Shown here: one piece after another, positions 60,255-64,000 of the stretch
Position numbering within the stretch: position 1 is the first letter of the stretch
Layout of the letters: every line of letters begins with the position of its first letter
Assembly: GCF_016616095.2 (NCBI RefSeq)
Contig: NZ_CP067089.2
Location: forward strand, 2,790,001 to 2,854,000
Direction: 5' to 3'
From: Breznakiella homolactica
Lineage (GTDB): Bacteria > Spirochaetota > Spirochaetia > Treponematales > Breznakiellaceae
DNA length: 64,000 nt
Position numbers and translations under genes: made by a program
Notes under the pieces: generated by a model
Told to the model about the DNA's origin: nothing
Seen by the model: the letters and a program-made list of their open reading frames with translations, nothing else
The model's database searches: none

Positions 60255-61847
60255 TTATGCGTCCGCCCGGCGGAGCCGGACATTTTCAATATCATTGCTG
60301 AATAATTCCCGGAGGTCGTTGAGGCCCAAGGCCATGAGGGCCATCCGGTCAATACCGATACCCCAGGCGGCCACCGGAACGCTGACGCCCAGGGACTGGG
60401 TCACCTCGGGCCTGAAAATCCCGGAACCGCCCAGTTCGAACCAGCCCAGCACGGGATGTTTGATATGGACCTCCACGGAAGGTTCGGTAAAGGGGAAATA
60501 CCCGGGAACGTATTTGACATCCTTGGCGCCGGCGACTTCCACGGCGAACATTTCCAGGAATCCCAGAAGCGTCCTGAGGTTGACTTCCTCCCCGAGGACG
60601 ATTCCCTCGGTCTGGTAAAAGTCCGAAAGATGGGTCGCGTCCACCCGGTCGTACCGGAAGCAGCGGGCCATTCCGAAGTACTTTCCCGGGATCTTTGCGG
60701 TGGGCAGCTGCTTCGCCGAGAGCACCGTTCCCTGGCTCCGGAGTATAAGCCGCCGGGTAAATTCCCGGTCAAAGGTATAGTTCCAGCCGCGGCTGCCGGT
60801 TTTGCCGCCGTTCTCATGGGCCTCGGCAATATTCGACAGCCAGGGTTCTTCAATGGACTGGGCCTTTTCCGGCTCCGCCACGTGGTACACATCGTGGATA
60901 TCCCGGGCGGAATGGAACTGGGGCATAAACAGCGCGTCGGAATTCCAGAATTCCGTTTCCACCAGAGGGCCGTCAAATTCCTCAAATCCCAGGGAAACGA
61001 GTTTATCCTTTACATCCTCGAGGAATTTCGCGTAGGGGTTCGTCCGGCCGACAATGAGCCGGGTGGGCGGTACCTTGACGTTATAGGAACGGAAAGCCCT
61101 GCCCTTCCATGATCCGTCGGAGAGCATTTCCGGAGTCAGAGTCCCGATTTCGTCACCGGTGATTCCCGCGGCATCCAATGCCCCGGCAAGTTCATCCCGG
61201 ACAGCGGTAAACGCAAATACTACGGTTTCCCGTTCAATTATTCTGAAGGGTGAACCTGAAGCTCCCCGTTTTTTGGAAATCCCGACAATGGCGACCCGCT
61301 CCGCCTGGGAAAGGTCATCGTTGGCAAGGATATAATTCGGGGCGGCATGGGCTTTATCCAGAAGCCCCCGGACGATCGGAAACAGCTGGTCGGCTTCAGC
61401 CCCAAAGGGTTTGCCGCTTTCCATCATCTGAGCGGCACGCAGAAGAAACACCCGTTTTGCCCCGTTCATGGCGAAGATCCCAAGCTTCGAAAGAGTACCG
61501 AAGGCGCTGCCCACATCCTTGTTGTCCAGGCCCAGGGCCTGGGCAATATCCGGCAGGGTAATTTCCTTCCTGTTCCGGACGAGCTCAATCATCCGCTCCT
61601 CGGGGGTACCCTTTTCCTTCCATTCCCGGCCAAGCTCGGTGAGTTCGTAGTAAATCCGCATCTCCCGGCGGAGTTCCTGTACGATTTCCTTGCTCTGCAG
61701 CCAGGAGAGGGCCTGGTTTCCGTTTCCGGGTTTGAAGCCAAGGTCGGATTCCACTTTCTCAATGGTCAGCTCGTCTCCGGATTTGTAATGCCGGATTATG
61801 CGGACCTCCAGGGGATGCAGATTTTTTACGGTACTTTGAATATCCAT
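60255..61847 (-). CDS. pheS: Phenylalanyl-tRNA synthetase alpha subunit, archaeal/eukaryal type
   Basis: Catalytic subunit for Phe-tRNA(Phe) formation. The 530 aa protein has an N-terminal winged-helix region (about 1-160) typical of archaeal/eukaryal PheS. Class II motifs follow: motif 2 region YFGMARCFRYDRVDATH, and motif 3 VAAWGIGIDRMALMALGLND. It is well over the ~330 aa bacterial PheS. The start at 61847 (MDIQSTVKN) follows ACGGGAG; an upstream ATG eight codons earlier is not favoured. First of pheST. Confidence 0.95.
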   Translation of the reverse strand: MDIQSTVKNLHPLEVRIIRHYKSGDELTIEKVESDLGFKPGNGNQALSWLQSKEIVQELRREMRIYYELTELGREWKEKGTPEERMIELVRNRKEITLPDIAQALGLDNKDVGSAFGTLSKLGIFAMNGAKRVFLLRAAQMMESGKPFGAEADQLFPIVRGLLDKAHAAPNYILANDDLSQAERVAIVGISKKRGASGSPFRIIERETVVFAFTAVRDELAGALDAAGITGDEIGTLTPEMLSDGSWKGRAFRSYNVKVPPTRLIVGRTNPYAKFLEDVKDKLVSLGFEEFDGPLVETEFWNSDALFMPQFHSARDIHDVYHVAEPEKAQSIEEPWLSNIAEAHENGGKTGSRGWNYTFDREFTRRLILRSQGTVLSAKQLPTAKIPGKYFGMARCFRYDRVDATHLSDFYQTEGIVLGEEVNLRTLLGFLEMFAVEVAGAKDVKYVPGYFPFTEPSVEVHIKHPVLGWFELGGSGIFRPEVTQSLGVSVPVAAWGIGIDRMALMALGLNDLRELFSNDIENVRLRRADA

Positions 61848-61944
61848 GAAAACTCCCGTTATGGAAAACACCCCGCAATGGTACAGGCGGCGGTATTCGG
61901 TTGTTCAGTATTTCAACAGCATACCAATTATAATCGATTCTGAA

Positions 61945-62104
61945 AAGCCGGAAAGCATCCGGAGGTTACTAATACCGCGGGTCCTGTCACATAGGAATGG
62001 GGCTGGCGCGTGTCCTCCGGACACGACGTATCGGCCTGCGGCCTCCAAAGTCGTTTTATACGAAAGACCCGGCGTTACCAGTACGCCCGGATGCTTTCCG
62101 GCTT
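61945..62104. repeat. Nested palindromic element PE9
   Basis: Perfect 18-bp arms AAGCCGGAAAGCATCCGG (61945-61962) and CCGGATGCTTTCCGGCTT (62087-62104) enclose GCGGGTCCTGTC, a left arm CACATAGGAATGGGGCTGG, a hairpin GTGTCC-TCC-GGACAC, the core CCTGCGGCCTCCAAAGTCG and GTTTTATACGAAAGACCC. The right half matches PE7, the left does not, and the innermost stem is lost. No outer GGGGGAGC shell is present. Confidence 0.85.
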
Positions 62105-62218
62105 AACCGGGTCGGTATGGGAGGATTGTCTGTTCAGGGCAGAGCGCCTGAGCCGGATCAGGCTCACCACTGCCGGAGCCCCCGCTAAGACAGGGCACCT
62201 GCATTATTCACAGAGAAC

Positions 62219-62382
62219 AGCACAGAAGCATGGTGTCGTACCGGTAACACGGGGTGTCGGACTACTGAGGGTATGAGCGACTTTCGAGGCCAAAGGCCGC
62301 TGAGTCGTGTCCAAAGGACACGCGCCATACCCTCAGTAGTCCGACAGGCCCCCCGGAACCGGTATCTCCATGCTTCTGTGCT
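62219..62382. repeat. Nested palindromic element PE10
   Basis: Perfect 15-bp arms AGCACAGAAGCATGG / CCATGCTTCTGTGCT, nearly those of PE6, enclose a perfect 20-bp inner stem GTCGGACTACTGAGGGTATG / CATACCCTCAGTAGTCCGAC. The family core is in minus orientation (GACTTTCGAGGCCAAAGGCC), joined by an extra hairpin GTGTCC-AAA-GGACAC. The left flank GGCACCTGCATTATTCACAG is shared with PE3 and PE12. Together with PE9 it fills 61848-62419. Confidence 0.88.
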
Positions 62383-62392
62383 TGAAACTACG

Positions 62393-62419
62393 GTATAATG
62401 CAGATACCCTGGACAGACC
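62393..62419 (+). promoter_or_regulatory. yjbQ promoter region
   Basis: TATAAT (62393-62398) lies 21 bases before the yjbQ ATG. The matching -35 position falls in the right arm of PE10 (CATGCTTCTG), so the element may supply or alter this promoter. A purine-rich GGACAGACC near the ATG is a weak ribosome-binding site. Confidence 0.45.
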
Positions 62420-62836
62420 ATGAAATCCTTTACAAAAGAACTGTGGTTCAACACCTCAAAAATGCGGGAGTTCATCAATATTACTCCCGAAGTCGACGCC
62501 TTGCTCCGGGAATCGGGAATACAGGAAGGCCTGTGCCTGGTAAACGCGATGCACATAACATCGAGTATTTTTATCAATGATGATGAATCGGGGCTGCACC
62601 ACGATTTCGATGTGTGGCTCGAAAAGCTCGCCCCCCATGAGCCGGTTTCATCCTACCGCCATAACAAGGGGGAAGAAAACGCCGATGCCCACATGAAGCG
62701 CCAGATCATGGGCCGGGAAGTGGTTGTAGCCGTCACCGGGGGGCAGCTCCATTTCGGTCCCTGGGAGCAGATTTTTTACGGTGAATTCGACGGCCGCCGC
62801 CGGAAGCGGATACTGGTAAAAATCATCGGGGAATAA
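62420..62836 (+). CDS. YjbQ family protein (UPF0047)
   Basis: A 138 aa protein of the YjbQ family, assigned thiamine-phosphate synthase side activity in E. coli, with unknown main role. It has the family core [21 protein letters not shown], the conserved [19 protein letters not shown] with three His/Asp metal-like ligands, and the C-terminal [20 protein letters not shown]. Length matches. It is monocistronic between PE10 and PE11. Confidence 0.93.
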   Translation: MKSFTKELWFNTSKMREFINITPEVDALLRESGIQEGLCLVNAMHITSSIFINDDESGLHHDFDVWLEKLAPHEPVSSYRHNKGEENADAHMKRQIMGREVVVAVTGGQLHFGPWEQIFYGEFDGRRRKRILVKIIGE

Positions 62837-62870
62837 CCGGGGCAGTCCCGGTAAACCGTGGAGATACAGA

Positions 62871-63011
62871 CAGCGGAGCATGTGAAACCCGGATCGGGGG
62901 TCCTGCCGTATAGCATGGGTTCTGGCTCCTCAGCGGCCTGCGGCCTCGAAAGTCGCTTAGAACCCATGCTATACGGCACCCCGCGTTACCGGTTTACACC
63001 ATGCTCCGCTG
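62871..63011. repeat. Nested palindromic element PE11
   Basis: Arms CAGCGGAGCATG / CATGCTCCGCTG (perfect 12 bp) and a perfect 19-bp inner stem GCCGTATAGCATGGGTTCT / AGAACCCATGCTATACGGC enclose the core CCTGCGGCCTCGAAAGTCG. GGGGGTCCT and CACCCCGCGTTACCGG are the conserved boxes on either side. Orientation is plus. Confidence 0.88.
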
Positions 63012-63085
63012 CCATTTCTGCAAGGGTAACTACGTTGGGACTGCCCCGGTATTGGGAGAGGGGCTCTGTGTGGGCGGATTGGTCA

Positions 63086-63285
63086 GGGCAGGGCACCTGC
63101 CTTAGCCACAGAGCGGAGGCAAAGAAGCATAGCCGGAAAGACAGCCAAACAGGGGAACCAGAAGTGGGGGTAGTGAAAGACCCGCGAAGTGGGGCTGGAG
63201 CCAGGGGTCGTGTCCTTCGGACACGCGCAGCCCTCCCGCGAAGGGGAACACAGAGCCGGCTTGTCAGACTCGGTGCGCCCCCGCC
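63086..63285. repeat. Degenerate palindromic element PE12
   Basis: It contains the shared flank GGCACCTGCCTTAGCCACAG, a left arm (GGCAAAGAAGCATAG) without its partner, the tail-type GAACCAGAAGTGGGGGTAG, hairpin GTGTCC-TTC-GGACAC and GCCGGCTTGTCAGACTCGGTGCGCCCCCGCC, which resembles the outer shell of PE7 in minus orientation. It is a rearranged mosaic. With PE11 it fills 62837-63284. Confidence 0.65.
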
Positions 63286-63974
63286 TAATATGCGGAAAAG
63301 GGAATAATTTCGGTAATCTCCACCCGGAACCGGGCGGAAGCCGCCCACTGCCCCGCATCGATCCAGTATGACGGGAAAGCCGCCAGGGCGATAAACCCTT
63401 TCGCGGCTTTGGGCCGGTTGCGTTCCGTACCCTGGAGCAAGGCCCGGACCGCGGCTCTCCCGGCATCCTCCAGGACCTTCTTTTTTATTTCTATCCAATC
63501 ATCTTCATCCACGGGCATCCCAATGGGGCCGTAACCCACGGCCTGGGCGTTTTTAACGGTACCGGCCCGCCAGGATTGTATACGCCGCAGCTGGGCATCA
63601 TCCATCCGGTAGTCGGTCCAAAGGTAGAATTTCGAGCCCTTTACTTCCGCGTCGGTGGCCCGGAGCTTCGGGTCTCCGAACCGGACCGCGCCTTCCGGGT
63701 GGAGTTCAAAAAGCTCCGGAATACCCCTGGCCCGTTCTCCTATTTCATACTCAAAGGACCAGCCGTAAATCATGGCGGAATAGAACATCGCCGCTTCACT
63801 TAAAGCTCTGCGGTGGGTGGCGGCGGTATCCAGGGGATAGTAAACATCCATGTAGAACGGATATACCGGAGCCATTTCAACGGTTACCTGTCCCCGGAGA
63901 ACCTCCTGGCCGGAAACGGACAAGATACTATTGAGAAAAATTACACCTGTAAACAGGAAAATTTTACTTTTCAC
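63285..63974 (-). CDS. Exported protein of unknown function
   Basis: A 229 aa precursor with a cleavable signal peptide (KIFLFTGVIFLNSILSVSG, cleavage before QEV likely). The mature part, about 207 residues, has a regular alternation of beta strands and helices (e.g. VTVEMAPVYPFYMDVYYPLD; WTDYRMDDAQLRRIQSWRAG; EDAGRAAVRALLQG). I recognise no family. Only 26 bp upstream of the ATG are in the window, so its promoter and neighbours are unknown. Confidence 0.75.
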   Translation of the reverse strand: MKSKIFLFTGVIFLNSILSVSGQEVLRGQVTVEMAPVYPFYMDVYYPLDTAATHRRALSEAAMFYSAMIYGWSFEYEIGERARGIPELFELHPEGAVRFGDPKLRATDAEVKGSKFYLWTDYRMDDAQLRRIQSWRAGTVKNAQAVGYGPIGMPVDEDDWIEIKKKVLEDAGRAAVRALLQGTERNRPKAAKGFIALAAFPSYWIDAGQWAASARFRVEITEIIPFSAY

Positions 63975-64000
63975 CGATCCGTACCATCCGCCAACAACCG

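Overview
The window reads as a chromosomal segment of a spirochaete, most likely a Treponema-type organism (termite-gut or free-living relatives are plausible). The grounds are family-level: an archaeal/eukaryal-type two-subunit PheRS, sugar-binding proteins with the treponemal FAGGKSDD signal-peptide junction, a PilZ protein behind a receiver-like domain, a cyclophilin-FKBP fusion lipoprotein, and several conserved proteins I cannot assign. Base composition is moderately GC-rich throughout and no phage, plasmid or transposase gene is present. About 54 protein genes, five tRNAs and the SRP RNA are supported.

Layout. 1-7.2 kb: partial hflX, a membrane protein with a long acidic repeat tail, a LysM/M23 peptidase, a bifunctional-nuclease-family protein, a polyprenyl synthase and rlmE. 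7.3-15.6 kb: a ROK-controlled carbohydrate ABC cluster (two near-duplicate binding proteins, two permeases, an M81 peptidase, no ATPase) with a divergent carbohydrate-binding-module gene. 15.9-17.4 kb: all four serine tRNAs plus tRNA-Arg, separated by structured repeats that copy the tRNA 3' ends. 17.4-21.4 kb: a CAT-family acetyltransferase, then SRP RNA-dnaX-ybaB-recR; dnaX carries an A9 slippery run. 21.7-27.7 kb: an unknown protein, the dual PPIase, apbE, PilZ and an aldo-keto reductase. 27.8-36.8 kb: an RND efflux operon with a PII-like partner and a double-TetR regulator, then pduO-type adenosyltransferase and alaX. 36.9-44.3 kb: a BNR-repeat lipoprotein, a SpoU methyltransferase, a LarA-like protein and phosphofructokinase. 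44.9-50.4 kb: slyX-nfu-ygiQ and zupT-slyD with three membrane/envelope genes. 50.4-64 kb: nfnAB, a UDG-superfamily protein, MATE, MetH-activation, VIT1-type transporter, pheST, yjbQ and an exported protein.

Two things stand out. First, nearly every intergenic gap longer than about 280 bp is filled by one family of nested palindromes (PE1-PE12 below). Copies keep the same loop and flanking motifs, but their 10-21 bp stems differ in sequence from copy to copy and remain complementary. The tRNA cluster holds a second structured repeat (TRE1-TRE4) with the same behaviour. I see no known mobile-element machinery here that would explain either. Second, at least eight genes have a -10 hexamer 6-7 bases before the ATG and no ribosome-binding site, so their mRNAs are probably leaderless; this also decides several start codons.

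Functional themes are housekeeping translation and replication, envelope lipoproteins, drug efflux, redox (NfnAB, ApbE) and metal handling (ZupT, SlyD, VIT1, LarA-like). All functional names rest on motif recognition by eye; no database search was run.
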